This document shows positions 1-10,656 of a stretch of DNA of 64,000 bases, one piece after another. Numbering within the stretch: position 1 is the first letter of the stretch; every line of letters begins with the position of its first letter. The position numbers and the translations under genes were made by a program. The DNA is from Astrocystis sublimbata (lineage: Eukaryota; Ascomycota; Sordariomycetes; Xylariales; Xylariaceae). The notes beneath the pieces were generated by a model. That model searched no databases and had not been told where the DNA came from. It worked only from the letters and a program-made list of their open reading frames with translations. The stretch is taken from the NCBI GenBank assembly GCA_022453515.1, contig JAJNNY010000096.1, positions 30,430 through 94,429 of the forward strand, read 5' to 3'.

Positions 1-997
1 GCGAGATTAGCAGACCTTCATCGGACTCGGCGCTGACAAAAATCACCTGAGGGCTTTTGTTTAGTTCATTGATTGATCGATTGATTCTATTGAACGTTGT
101 AAGGGGGGCTATAGACCCGCGTCCTGACCGCACAAGGGGTATTCAATGTGGTGAGCTCTACTAGTACTAATAAAAGTATAATACCAGACCATGCTATAAG
201 AACTTGTTCTTTCACGCCTTGTAGTCTCTATAACTAGCTAGAACTGCCGAACCCGCGAGTTGTTGCCTACAATAGCCCACACCGAAAGGCCTTGAGATGA
301 ACTTTAGCGGACTTATTCCTTATACATGACTTAGATACAGGGCCAGTATCTTTATAAAAGGCCACGTTTTGCCATCAAAAGCCCCGTAAATGAGACCGTA
401 AGCACCGTGGCCACGGTGTTGCAGAAGCATTAGCTCATCCAAGAGTTCTTACGCGACACTAAAGAGATGACCGGGTGAAGCAACAGCAATAATTCCAAAT
501 ATGACTATACCCGCAAATATGTTACAACCGGAAACTTGGCCTCTATGAAACGGTCCTGGAGAATGACTTGTTTAGCATAAGACGCCGTTGGCCATTGTTC
601 CACATACTCGCATTAGATCACACTACAAGGTCATCTTGGCAGATATAAAATATATACTTTTGCTATCATATGTACTATATACAGGAAGCTTGGATGAGTA
701 TATACATGAATAGTACAAAGAAATACCCAAGTCGGAGGCGTTAGGACAAAACATATACCAGAAGTTTGTAAGAGTACAGGATTGGAAGAATATGTAAATA
801 AACAGTCAATATAGACAAAGAAGAGAAAGAGATTTGAGCCAGCAAGATATCCAGATCATCTCGAAAGCTGTCGCGTAGAAGTGGCGCGATATATACCGTT
901 AGTTCAATCTCATGGACTAACGGCGTCCTTTTTCCGTGACAAAAGCACAGATTGCTATACAAGCGTGCTGCACCAGTCCGTAAGATGCGGAAAAGGC
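1..997. other. Left-end intergenic DNA, no gene seen
   Basis: I see no open frame with a recognisable domain, no tRNA and no repeat here. Around 640-700 the sequence is AT-rich. The window simply starts inside an intergenic stretch, downstream of the chitin-binding gene that ends at 998. Confidence 0.6.
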
Positions 998-1690
998 TTA
1001 CCAGCCTCCATAAGCATCGCAGACTTGGGTAGCAAGAGGAATGCGTTGAGCATAAAGGTTTCCAGCCTCAGCCTTTTGCACAGCTTGGTCCAGGGCCGAG
1101 ATTTCCATGGTTTCCCAGCCGCTGATGGCAACCATGGCTGCGAGGAACTGTCGGGTGCTGCCAGCAGCAGACATGTCTGCTGCAATATCCGGGTACCACT
1201 GAGGTCGCTGCTGGTACATTCCAATGCTGTCTTGGTCTCCGCCGACGATATCGTGGGGGTAGTTCAGAGACTCGGGAACAACGTTGTTGGCATAGATGTG
1301 CAGAGTAGACTCCTGAAGGGCAGTGCTGATGGCGGCAAGACAAGCCTGTCGGCTGAGACCCTCAGCGCGAACCTCACCCATGGCGTCGTTGGCGTTACGG
1401 CTTTGAACATCATCGAGACCCGGTAAGCTGCCGCCGCCGTTGCCACCGCCGTTGCCGCCATCACCGCCGGGGTTGCCGCCGCCGTTACCGCCATCACTGC
1501 CACCACAGTATTCACTGCCGGTACCGCAGTAGCCCCACTGAGAGCAGCAGGATCCAGCGGGACATTGATCTGAGCTGGAGCACTCTCCGGTCCTAGCGTA
1601 AAGGAGGCTGCTGGTAGTGACCTGAGGAGCAGCAGCAACGGAAGAGGCGAGGGAGGCGAGAGCGCCGACGAAGAATAGAATAGATTGCAT
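998..1690 (-). CDS. Secreted CBM18 chitin-binding protein with bacterial-type lysozyme-like domain
   Basis: Single-exon gene of 230 aa with an ATG start. Residues 1-20 are a signal peptide ending in a run of alanines. A hevein-type CBM18 domain follows (about 36-63), with the eight-cysteine spacing and the CCSQWGYCG core that binds chitin. A Gly/Asn/Asp-rich linker (about 64-87) leads to a C-terminal domain (about 100-230). That domain reads ALQES, then GDQDSIGMYQQRP, then SGWE and a QAVQKAE helix. This order is what I know from actinobacterial cell-wall hydrolases (typically ALQES...GDRDSLGLFQQRP...PGWE...AAQAVQ), where the module is thought to have a lysozyme-like fold. The protein is therefore secreted, probably anchored to chitin, and possibly acts on peptidoglycan or another glycan. 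The glutamate in ALQES is the likeliest catalytic acid (inference). The C-terminal half suggests ancient transfer from bacteria. Confidence 0.8.
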   Translation of the reverse strand: MQSILFFVGALASLASSVAAAPQVTTSSLLYARTGECSSSDQCPAGSCCSQWGYCGTGSEYCGGSDGGNGGGNPGGDGGNGGGNGGGSLPGLDDVQSRNANDAMGEVRAEGLSRQACLAAISTALQESTLHIYANNVVPESLNYPHDIVGGDQDSIGMYQQRPQWYPDIAADMSAAGSTRQFLAAMVAISGWETMEISALDQAVQKAEAGNLYAQRIPLATQVCDAYGGW

Positions 1691-1718
1691 AGTGATCGTT
1701 AGAGACGTGATGTTGTCG

Positions 1719-1825
1719 AAGAATGTGAGTTGTCAAGGAATGTGAGTCTGTTAAGAAACGAGGGTCTCGGACCGCTGAAGAATGATAGTCTGGTAAGGAA
1801 TGATTGTCGGTTTAGAAATGAAAGT
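1719..1825. repeat. Degenerate 18-bp tandem repeat in the 5' leader
   Basis: Four related 18-bp units starting GAATGTGAGT or GAATGATAGT lie in two pairs, separated by a diverged 22-24 bp piece. They sit between the putative TATA box at 1892 and the ATG at 1690 of the chitin-binding gene, so they would be in its 5' untranslated leader. Function is unknown. Confidence 0.6.
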
Positions 1826-1891
1826 GTAGGCGACGAGATGGTTTGTGATACTGAGACCAAAATGCTGTTTTGAGGAGGGATCAACCCCCGT

Positions 1892-1900
1892 CTTTATATA
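1892..1900 (-). promoter_or_regulatory. Putative TATA box of the chitin-binding gene
   Basis: On the minus strand the sequence reads TATATAAAG about 200 bp upstream of the ATG at 1690. Position and spacing suit a fungal core promoter with a ~170-nt leader. No transcript evidence. Confidence 0.35.
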
Positions 1901-3419
1901 TTCATCGATGGCCTCGGTAGCTTGCTCAGACTCGTCCATCTTGTCTTACCGATACGTTACCGAATCCACCTGGCTGATGGTGAGGTAGTCCAGTTGCCTC
2001 TTTTGGAATGACAATGCCACAGCAAGAAAGGTAAGGCATTCAAGAGATTCACGGTAGGTCGATGCCACGTGATACAGCTACGTTATAATTAGTCTAGGCA
2101 GCCTATCAAGTGGTCGCATTGCTAATTTTGGTAGGAAGCCGGTCAAATCAAGGATCCCCATTCAGAGCCTCAATAAGCTTAATTGGCAGGTCGATTGGGG
2201 GAAAGGAATTGTCAGGTTCTCGAGGTCCCATAATGAGCTCTTCTCCACTCGTAGACGGTGGCCTAGGCCTGAGAGCCTTGCACATGTGAAGCTCGAAAGG
2301 AAGTGGCGCTGGCGATACTACGGTGCCTATTAAAACGTTACATGTTGTCTGGAAATAAAGGTGAGATTAAGGCGTCTACGTTCGAAAAGTGTAACCGTCT
2401 AAACAACAGCAAGTGACAGAAGGGAAGGTCGCTGCGAAATATAAGCTTATTAAGGGGTGGGGCATGGATCGCAAATGCACCAAAGGGGAAGGTCTGATCC
2501 TTCGGGGGTTTGGACAATCTAAAAACAGCACCACATACGGAAAACTAAGATAGTGCGATACAGAGCCAGGGTTCAAGCTACTGTTCCCATAAAGCTAGAA
2601 TAGAACTGTCTATGCGAGTCACTAATTGTCTTATTTAGGAGCTTCTCCGTGACTTACTTACACTTACCTGTTGCAGCCTACCGAACACTACCGAGAGTGA
2701 GCTGACAACTATCTCCGATCGCACGGCTCGAGCGATCTGACTCCCCTGGCTGTGAGCGGACAAAGATATGAACGTGTATTTCCACACTCATAATGCGGAT
2801 TCAATCATGGAGGATGACTTGGCACAGGAGGAGGCTTGGAAGATGAAGAAGGACGATGTCATTTACATTGTGGCAACTTGGAAGTCTCCTACCACGTTGC
2901 CCCCAAGATGAGTGAGATGCTCACTCATCCTAATAATGTCACCCTCCTCCCTATCATGCGACTCATAATAATCATTCCAGCCTCGGCATTCTTTCAAAAT
3001 TGTGAAGTGGGAGGGTCTTTCGGCTTCTGGCCTGTTTATCACGTGACTAAGTGTAAGGGGTTTCTATCTCTGGTAGCTATAAGTTCCCCTTTTACAGGTA
3101 CTCCTCCAGAAGTGCGCGCCCATTTCCGTCGCTATTGTCATTAGGCTGCTTAGCCTGATGAGCGAACAAAATTTCCTCGTCCATACCACCGTCACAGGAG
3201 TTGTGCTATTAGCTAGCCGCAAGAAGGTGTTAATCACAGGACCTGCTATATCCCGCCTGCCGTTGGTGGTATGGATTTGTTCAGCTAAGTACCCCTCGGC
3301 CAAGCTAAAAAGGACCACTGGACCTCGGGTCATATAGTCGAGATCTCATCCGTTCTGTCATTGTTCTCTTCTTGTTTTTACTCCTTTCTTTGCATCCGAG
3401 CCACGCGCATGGAGGCTCC
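1901..3419. other. Intergenic DNA, no supported gene
   Basis: Only short open frames occur, for example a 48-codon frame from 2769 with an ATG. None has a recognisable domain, splice pattern or codon bias. Confidence 0.5.
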
Positions 3420-4090
3420 GTTAACCAGTTGACAAGGCTATCACACGGACAATACATTCATATACGGATTACATACAAAAGTACTTGAACCATGATAGCC
3501 TACGGAATCCGAAGCCTGCCTGCTAGCCTAACTGCCAGCTACCTTACTACGAGACTCCTTTCGAGCCATACTGGCCACCCAGGCCACCCAGAGCCTAGCC
3601 ACGCAAGGCCTAACCATACGAACAAAGGTCCATTCAGCCTAGTTAACCAATTCCTCTAGCCATCGCACGTACAGCGAGTTTATAAACCGAATCACATATA
3701 AAAGGGCTACAAACGCGAGAGCTTACGGAAGCAAAAGTCCACCCGCGATATCCCCTCGCCGCGAGACACCTTGCAAGCCAAACAGGCCACCTAGGCCTAG
3801 CCACACAGTCCAGGGCTCTCTAATCAATAGGTCCCCCTACCTGTCTCACAAGCAGTGCGGTTGTATACGATTCTATATATGAAGCAGCTATTGCCGTAAC
3901 TGCCAAGCTGCCTAAGGAACCTATGGATCAAACCCCTTGCTTACACGTACAACGGCTATTTTAGCTAATTTTAGGGTCTCCAGCCACCTTGGCAACCTAG
4001 CCACGCAGGGCTTAGTCAGGCACACAAGAGTCAGAGGCTTTGGCTAGCCAGCTCGTAGCACGTTTGCATGCAAATTCACATATATTCCGG
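3420..4090. repeat. Degenerate ~200-bp tandem repeat, about 3.3 copies
   Basis: Copies start near 3420 (GTTAACCAGTTGAC), 3641 (GTTAACCAATTCC), 3823 (TAATCAATAGGTCC) and about 4040. Each of the first three carries, roughly 155-175 bp further on, a CCACC..GGC block followed by CTAGCCAC[GA]CA at about 3593, 3796 and 3996. A TATATAA-like or CACATATA word follows the unit start by about 50 bp. Copies are strongly diverged. Between 4090 and 4736 I see nothing else. Confidence 0.6.
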
Positions 4091-4736
4091 CCGCTCAACA
4101 GACCCGTTTCCCTTGAGATGGTGCGCCGGTAGAGTCAATAAGCCGTTGCGAACATGGAGGCTCGGCGGCTACGAAGCGGGACGGGGCCGCCGCGATGAGT
4201 CAGCAGACGCTATCGTAATACTAAGTGTCCAATATTGCTAATTTTCTTGGCCTGCTTACTTGGAGGCTGCTCTAGTTCTCGGATGATTCCGACGACTGGA
4301 CGAGGAAAACGCAGCGAGAACGATAGCAGTACTTGATGATATTCACCGGAAACGCCGCTATGATTACGTTAACAGTAAAGCCAAAAGGCTTCTTAATCAA
4401 TTCGAGTGTGTTCTTCCACTTTCTCTCAGCTGGTGATCTTTATATAGCAAGTTGTGTTACTAAGATTATTCGTGCCATGTGTGCTATGGCCAGGCACCTT
4501 TCTACCTTCGAATCCTATTCAAACCTGGAGCTTAGGGTATTATTACGACATGCTTAGCAAAATTCACTCATAGCTCCTTATTACGGGGTGATGTAGTGCT
4601 AATGCTTGATTAATCTAGCTACTTGTTTGTATGTTGTTCAAATAAAAGGCCGGTTTGACGACGTAGCCAAATACACTAAACTTCGCCAGACTTGCACAGC
4701 ACTTCATTTACGGCAGCGGCGCAACCCCATATCACC

Positions 4737-5601
4737 CTAGCCAGTCCAAACATCGGGACCAGGGCACTTGTACGAAGTTGCCTTGCCATTGTAGATATCG
4801 ACCATGATACCCGGGTCCGACTGCGGGGCGTAGCCCGGGATGGACGCGAGCAGGTTCGAGGGGGCCGTCGCGGTGCCCGAGCCCGTGACCTCGATCTGGG
4901 CGCACTCGGGGTAGAACTGCGGGGTGTTGGACTGGTGGAGGGCGAGCAGCTCGTGGCGGATGAGGTAGTTGCCAGGCTTGAGCGAGGCGGGGATCTTGCT
5001 CGACCACTTGAGGTTCTTGTAGACGACGCCGGTGCCCCAGTCGTTGCTGTTGAGCGCCGCGCCGTACAGGCCCATCTGGTCGATCTTGAACCACTTCTTC
5101 TGCTTGCCGTCGCACGACGCGAAGCCGTTGTCGCACGGGTACATCCACACCATCACGGGCCCCTGCTGGTGTGTCCATTGCTTCCAGACTGCGGTGATGT
5201 TGGTGCCTGCTGCGATCTTGGCGGACAGAGGAGCTGAGGAACCGCCGTTGCAGGTCATGGAGCCGGCTCCTGCTGTCATGATGGGGTTGTAGTCGGGCCA
5301 CTTTATGGCGTCAGTCAGCTTGTGTACAAGAGGCAATATGTTGGATTCATCGGGTTGGATGTGAGTGCACTCTGCGATATGCAACCAACACTATCGACAG
5401 TGTCTCATATTCTCCAACGAACACAAAATTCAAAGCATATTAAGGAAATGAACATACCTGTCTCTGGATGATCTGAGCACCGGGCTGTGGCGAGAAGCCT
5501 TCGTAGCCGGGATATGTCTTTCCATCGATGATGTAGCTGGTCACAGCACCGTGCGCCGCAGCCAATGCTGGCGCGAGAGTCAGAAGAAGAGAGAACAGCA
5601 T
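4737..5601 (-). CDS. AA9 (former GH61) lytic polysaccharide monooxygenase
   Basis: Two exons, 5601-5458 and 5300-4737. The 157-bp intron has donor GTATGT and acceptor AAAG; splicing joins IQRQ to WPDYNPIM, a junction familiar from AA9 proteins. The product is 235 aa. Residues 1-16 are a signal peptide ending LAAA, so His17 becomes the N-terminal residue of the mature enzyme and one arm of the copper histidine brace. The second brace His is His92 in WTHQQGPVMVWMY, and the axial Tyr is about 178 in QFYPEC. The conserved RHELLALH segment is present, and the cysteines fit the family pattern. There is no CBM1 or other C-terminal module. I chose the ATG at 5601; an in-frame TTG upstream would only lengthen the signal peptide. 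The enzyme is secreted, copper-dependent, and oxidatively cleaves cellulose or related polysaccharides. Confidence 0.93.
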
Positions 5602-5699
5602 ATTGACGACGATCAAGGCCCACACAGAAACCAACAGTTAGGCAAAGTTCAAGGAGTTATGGAGTACGGCCAAGCCGAGTCATCTAGGAGGGCCTGACT

Positions 5700-5712
5700 C
5701 AAGATATATATC
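5700..5712 (-). promoter_or_regulatory. Putative TATA element of the AA9 gene
   Basis: An AGATATATATC stretch lies about 100 bp upstream of the ATG at 5601, a usual place for a fungal TATA element. Position only. Confidence 0.3.
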
Positions 5713-6470
5713 TACCGCATCGTCCCCCACGAGCCCCTGATTCCAGTATCCCCATGGCCACGGCAGCTTACCAATCACCGCTCGCAACAAATTAGGAGCG
5801 CATCAAAGATCAAGGCAGTTTATCAGTTCAATCCCCGTGAACCACTGATATTCTCGATCGAACGTTTGCTGGCCAGCGCCTCTCTATCGCTCACTCCGCC
5901 GGCCGCAAAACATATTGGACGAGGATGACTTCGGTTCTACATCAGCCGCTTACGGCCTGCTCTAGATGAATACGAACCAAAAAGGGCTCAACTGAGGCTT
6001 CTGATTGGGAAATCAGGCCTGGGGTCATGGCATGCGTACATCGTCTTCCCCACATTCTTATGCATTTATAGATTGCACCCCAGGAAACGCGGGAGACACA
6101 TACCACCTCTGAAGGCGTCAGCGGCGGCAACAAGTCATTTCACAGTTCAAACCCGCGGCCAATTATGAGACTCATAGAGCTTACCCCAGGATTTATCTCC
6201 TTGCCGCTCGTGGAGTGCGGCGCTCGAGTCCGCAACAGGCTAAAAGGATAAATGCCACGAGGCGCTCTTGACACTCAGTATGCCGCCAGCTTGGCTGACC
6301 TTCATCTGACGAGGGAGGTAGTAGGTTGGTTATTGGCACTAAGTTGAATATGTCCAACATGGTATGAGAGAAAAAAGCTCTCAAGTGTAAATGAAAAGGG
6401 GGAAGGAACACAGACCAGGTAGATGGTGATAAGGGGCAACAAGACGTCAGGGGCAAAAAAAAGAAACAGT

Positions 6471-6475
6471 AAAAA
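6471..6475 (-). terminator. Pol III T-run terminator of tRNA-Thr
   Basis: Read on the minus strand, five T residues begin two bases after the tRNA discriminator base, followed by further T-runs. This is the standard RNA polymerase III stop. Confidence 0.7.
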
Positions 6476-6477
6476 GT

Positions 6478-6569
6478 TGCCTCCACGCGGAATCGAACCG
6501 CGGATCTTGTCATTACACCGCCAGCCTGAGCTGTACGAGTGACACGCATTACCCCTGTGCCATAGAGGC
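6478..6569 (-). tRNA. tRNA-Thr (anticodon CGU) with a 20-nt intron
   Basis: The 92-nt gene folds with acceptor arms GCCTCTA/TGGAGGC and discriminator A. The D arm is GCA/TGC with loop AGGGGTAAT. The anticodon stem TGTCA/TGACA and loop CTCGTA..A give anticodon CGT. The T arm is CGCGG TTCGATT CCGCG. A 20-nt intron sits after position 37, the canonical place for nuclear tRNA introns. It reads ACG (Thr) codons. The 13-22 pair of the D stem is a mismatch. Confidence 0.93.
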
Positions 6570-7135
6570 GTCAAACTGGCGATATGATTCGACTTTAATA
6601 TGATTACCGCACGCGATGTTCATATATATAACGAAAGAAGCGAGGCAACCGCGCCATCAGTTCACGACTAGTCCAATCAATCAATCGTCAGGCTCTTCCT
6701 TCCCTCCCCCGGGAGACAGTATATTTCTTATTCTGTCTTACGTCACACATATGTCTGTAGTAATTACTTATCTACAGAAGATGGTCGATGTTATGTGATT
6801 CATCATATTAGACGTCTCATAAGATGGACATGACTTCCTTTGCACGATGGCCAAGTCAAAGACTAAGCCATGCTTGCTACCAGCGTGCATAAAAGCAAGC
6901 AAGCTGGAACTACAGGGATATGAGAGCTCTGGGGTCGGTTTAATAAGATGCGATGATGCACGCCTTCACACCGTTCAGTGGAAATGCATTTGAGTCGAGT
7001 CGAGTGCTAGGCAGACATGGCCTTTTTTGCCGTCATGATGGCAGGAGTTCGCCAAGTAGCGTATCTACCTAGGTAACTATGTTCGCTAATATCAACGGAC
7101 CGTGTCGGGTTGTCGGGCAGCACAATAACACCCCA
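6570..7135. other. Intergenic DNA between tRNA-Thr and the DUF726 gene
   Basis: No gene recognised. It should contain the 3' untranslated region of the DUF726 gene that ends at 7136. Confidence 0.5.
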
Positions 7136-9823
7136 TCACCTCCCCGTCTGCGCCTGCCCCTTCACCGGAACCTCGTCATCAATACAAAGCGGCTCAACCA
7201 TGGCGAGCTCGCCATCACTTAGCTCATCGTCATCCATCATCGTAATAGGGGCATCCCCATACTCGTCCTCACTATCAACCCGATGTTCCCGGGCACCATA
7301 AGAAGCAGAAGCCACATTCGAGGCAAAGACAGAGGTAGGTTCCCCATACGTTGCAGGCGAAGAAAAGCTAGCAGCCCGCTGCTCCGCCTCCGCCCCTAAT
7401 CCCGGACCACGTTCCTTCTCCTTCTCCAACACATCAGGCGCCGACAATGACGGGCCCGCGTCGCTAAGTCTTATGGGCGGACGAGTACCGGAGGAGGAGG
7501 AGGTTGTGGTAGTGGCGGTGGCTTTGGCTTTGTCGACAAGAAAGAAGTCCTGATCGCCCAGTCGCGGATCATTCTTGATCTCCCGCAGATACTTCGCGTT
7601 CTCGTCGAGCCTATCGCGCGTGGACCGTCGCGGCGGAAGCACAGGTTTTCTCGTCGGGAGGCCAGGCGCAGGCGCATTCCCAGGGCGTCTTGGAGGAAGT
7701 TCCGGTCTAGCCTCCTCATCAGCATCACCAACATCGATCAGCGTGCCCAATTCCGGATAATCCGAATCCCTCATCCCAATCCCTTCCTCCACCAACACAT
7801 CCTCCCTCTCAATCTTTTCCTCCCCGCCTCTAACGCCGCCAAACCCGCAGCGATTCAGAATCTGCGGAATGAGATCCGGATACCTCGTATGACCCAAGAC
7901 CTCATTCGTCAGATCCAAATCCTCCACACCGTCAATAGCGTGTCCAACAGCCTGCAGCCCCGCAATGCCCAGCTGCAGGCTCGTGCCACGATACAAGAAG
8001 CCGAGGATATAGTCGTTCTCGCTATGCACATTAAACAGTCTCCCAGCCACAACGCAGCGCATCATCTCCCAGTGTTCCTTGCTCGAAGGCACAGGCGCGC
8101 CAATGAGGACAACAGTATCCACAACGCCAAAACACTGCCGTTTCGCCAGTTCCCTCAAACACGCATAAACAACCCTCGCCCCCAATGAATATCCCACCAG
8201 CGTCACAGGCCGTTCTCCTTGCACCCGATTCGCAAGAGCATCGGCAAGGACGGCGCCCGCCTTATCAGACCTGTTCCTAGCGAGCGTAAAAGGGTTGTCC
8301 AGCGCGCTCGCCGACGACAGCAGGGTCAGGGGCCACAGGGCGCCCTGGACGGTGGCGAGCACGGTGCGCTTGAGCAGCTCGACGCGCAGGTAGTTCCATG
8401 CGGCCGAGTGCACGAGGCGCCGCAGCTGCGCGCCGAGCGCCAGGAGGCTGGCCATTTCGTAGCGCAGGGCGAAGACTTCGGTGGTTTGGGGAAGGGCGCG
8501 CCAGGGCGCCACGACGTCGTCGGCGCTGTCGAGCCAGCCGTTGATGCCGATGGTGACGCGCAGACGGCGGGCTTGGGCTTCCATATCTGCATCTGTTCCT
8601 GTTCCTGTTCCCCCTCCTGCTCCTGTTGCATTCCCTACCGCAGTCCCATCCCCTCTCAGCGGCAGAAACTTAAAATCCTCCACCTCCCTCGCATAGCGAT
8701 CCGCCATCTCCCCCGTCATCTTCGCGCCAAAGGCGCCGAAGAGCGCACCGACGAGGGCACCATTCATCCAGAAAATACCCAGAAATCCAGCCAATCCGCC
8801 CAGCCCCACCGAGCCCATGATGCCGCCCACGACGCCCGCGACGACCGGCGCCGCCAGCCCGCCCGTGACGCCGATGACAGCGGCGCCCGCGACGGAGGCG
8901 AGGCCGACTTTCCACAGGCGGCCCGCGCGGCCTTGCTCTCTGCGTTTCGCAGCTTCCGAATCCGCTGACATAGCACCTCCACCTGCACCTTTCTCAGCAT
9001 CAGCCTTCTTCACCGTCTCCACAAGCGTAGTAGCGATCTCAACCTCCTCCCTATCAAGAGTCTCGGGCGGGATATCGAGGGCCGAGGCAAGGTAGCACAG
9101 GAAGCAGCGCGCGTAGGCCGAGTATTTGCCCGCGGATAATAGAAGAAGCATGGTGGCGCTGAGGACTTCTTCCCTGTCGCGGCGCGGGATGGTGGTGAGG
9201 CGCGTGGGGATGGGGTGGTAGAGGTTCTGGAAGGCTTGTAGATTTTTCCTTTCCGCTCCCCCTTCTTCTTCTTCTTCTTCTTCGTCTTCATTCTGTGCAT
9301 CTCGCGTTCCCTTTCCCTTACCCTCTGCCTCCACTCCTCCCTTCTCGTAATCTTCAGGTGGTTTATCGTTCGTTTCATCAAAAGACAATAAGTCCTCCCC
9401 CCTCCCCACCCTCGCGTTCTTTCCCTTTTCCTTTTTTTCCTCCTCCATTAACTCCTCACCCCGCTTCCGTCTCGCCTCAAGGATCTTATTATCATCAGCC
9501 TTCGAAACAACGTCTTTGAGCGCGCGCTGCGTCTCGCTGCGCCAGGCATCAAAATGTCGCAGGGCCGAGCGCCGCAGACGCACGAGGGCCGGGCTGTGTG
9601 TTGGCGGTATTCCACCACTCCCACCATCACCACCACCACCACTACTGCCATGACGACCACTTTGGTGCCCGCCATCCCATCCCCCTTCCCCCTCCCCCTC
9701 CCTCAACTCCAGCTGCGCGCGCATATACGCCGCAATCTCGCCGACAAGGGCGTAGAAGGCCTTGCGCCGCGCCATGTTCAGCACGACGCGGATGGCGTCG
9801 GGCTCAGTGGTGAGAGGCGCCAT
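7136..9823 (-). CDS. DUF726 / TMCO4-like membrane alpha/beta-hydrolase protein
   Basis: Intronless frame. I use the ATG at 9823 (895 aa); the frame stays open 18 codons further, but only to a TTG. The N-terminal third is acidic and low-complexity. A Gly/Ala-rich hydrophobic block with several helices (GLASVAGAAVIGVTGGLAAP onward) matches the membrane part of the DUF726 family. After it come VTIGINGWLD and the nucleophile elbow VGYSLGAR (Ser about 546), then GAPVPSS and the NVHSENDYILGFLYR segment, all typical of this family (human TMCO4, yeast YFL034W). The tail has proline-rich stretches such as ELPPRRPGNAPAPG. The role is probably that of a membrane-bound serine hydrolase in the Golgi/endosomal system; the substrate is not known. 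The poly-Glu coding tract near 9260 is simple-sequence DNA. Confidence 0.9.
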   Translation of the reverse strand: MAPLTTEPDAIRVVLNMARRKAFYALVGEIAAYMRAQLELREGEGEGGWDGGHQSGRHGSSGGGGDGGSGGIPPTHSPALVRLRRSALRHFDAWRSETQRALKDVVSKADDNKILEARRKRGEELMEEEKKEKGKNARVGRGEDLLSFDETNDKPPEDYEKGGVEAEGKGKGTRDAQNEDEEEEEEEGGAERKNLQAFQNLYHPIPTRLTTIPRRDREEVLSATMLLLLSAGKYSAYARCFLCYLASALDIPPETLDREEVEIATTLVETVKKADAEKGAGGGAMSADSEAAKRREQGRAGRLWKVGLASVAGAAVIGVTGGLAAPVVAGVVGGIMGSVGLGGLAGFLGIFWMNGALVGALFGAFGAKMTGEMADRYAREVEDFKFLPLRGDGTAVGNATGAGGGTGTGTDADMEAQARRLRVTIGINGWLDSADDVVAPWRALPQTTEVFALRYEMASLLALGAQLRRLVHSAAWNYLRVELLKRTVLATVQGALWPLTLLSSASALDNPFTLARNRSDKAGAVLADALANRVQGERPVTLVGYSLGARVVYACLRELAKRQCFGVVDTVVLIGAPVPSSKEHWEMMRCVVAGRLFNVHSENDYILGFLYRGTSLQLGIAGLQAVGHAIDGVEDLDLTNEVLGHTRYPDLIPQILNRCGFGGVRGGEEKIEREDVLVEEGIGMRDSDYPELGTLIDVGDADEEARPELPPRRPGNAPAPGLPTRKPVLPPRRSTRDRLDENAKYLREIKNDPRLGDQDFFLVDKAKATATTTTSSSSGTRPPIRLSDAGPSLSAPDVLEKEKERGPGLGAEAEQRAASFSSPATYGEPTSVFASNVASASYGAREHRVDSEDEYGDAPITMMDDDELSDGELAMVEPLCIDDEVPVKGQAQTGR

Positions 9824-10656
9824 AGCTTCACCTTTACCTGCACTTCCACTTTCGCCTCCACCTTCACCTTCACCCAACTAAACTCCCGATCTCAAAACGA
9901 AGGTACGTGTTGTGTCGGTAAGTACATTGATTGGTAAGCTTTCTCTTCACCGGCTTGTTTAAAAAAAGAACGCAGTAGGCGCAGAAGTATCTCGATTCGC
10001 TAAAGTTAAGCAAAACACAGAAAAAAAGAAGAGAGAGAGAAAATTGAAAAGCTTATACAATTCTTAATAAGCGAGTGCTAAAGGACAGAACAGACAATCT
10101 ACGTTGTATGGTCTATATATCACAGCAAAGCTAAGGTTGAGTGTCGGCAGGCAGTAGATGATCAAGTGGGGATGCAAGGCGGCTGTGCCAAAACGGTGTT
10201 GCCTGCCAAGCAAGCAAGCATGGTCCTAAATATAGCATACCTACGTTAGGTAGCCAGCACCTATAGTACATATCTGTAAGCGAGGCATGTAGGGAATCTC
10301 ACGATTTTCAGTACTACTAACTCTATTCTATGATTCAAAATCATTCCAACAACTACTCTTGGATAAAAAGCAGTTTGACAGCGAAGCTTACTACCATCAA
10401 CTCAACGTGTTAATGCATCTACTCATGACGCAATCACGGAGAACTTAATCGGGGAAACGATGATGTTTGGGATAATGATATTGATTTATTGTTACAAGTC
10501 ATGTCGTGTTCACGTATTGAACAGCGCTCATGGCTGTCGTGGCTCTGGGCCCTCACGGCTCTGCCCCGTCGCCACCTGATATATATATAATAGCACTCAT
10601 GTAGTTTGAACGCCAGTGCGCCTGCCCGCTTTTAATTCCAGGTCGCTTAATCGATC
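9824..10656. other. Intergenic DNA between DUF726 and hac1
   Basis: Both neighbours are on the minus strand, so this holds the DUF726 promoter and the hac1 3' region. A purine-rich stretch lies at 10021-10042. No gene seen. Confidence 0.5.

Noticed and set aside
881..1426. 181-codon frame on the plus strand
   Set aside because: It is antisense to the chitin-binding gene and has no domain; a codon-bias shadow.
2769..2915. 48-codon frame with ATG (starts MNVYFHTHNADS)
   Set aside because: Too short, no homology recognised, no splice context; could be chance.
8219..8968. 249-codon plus-strand frame
   Set aside because: It lies opposite the DUF726 hydrolase; GC-rich antisense shadow with Arg/His-rich nonsense composition.
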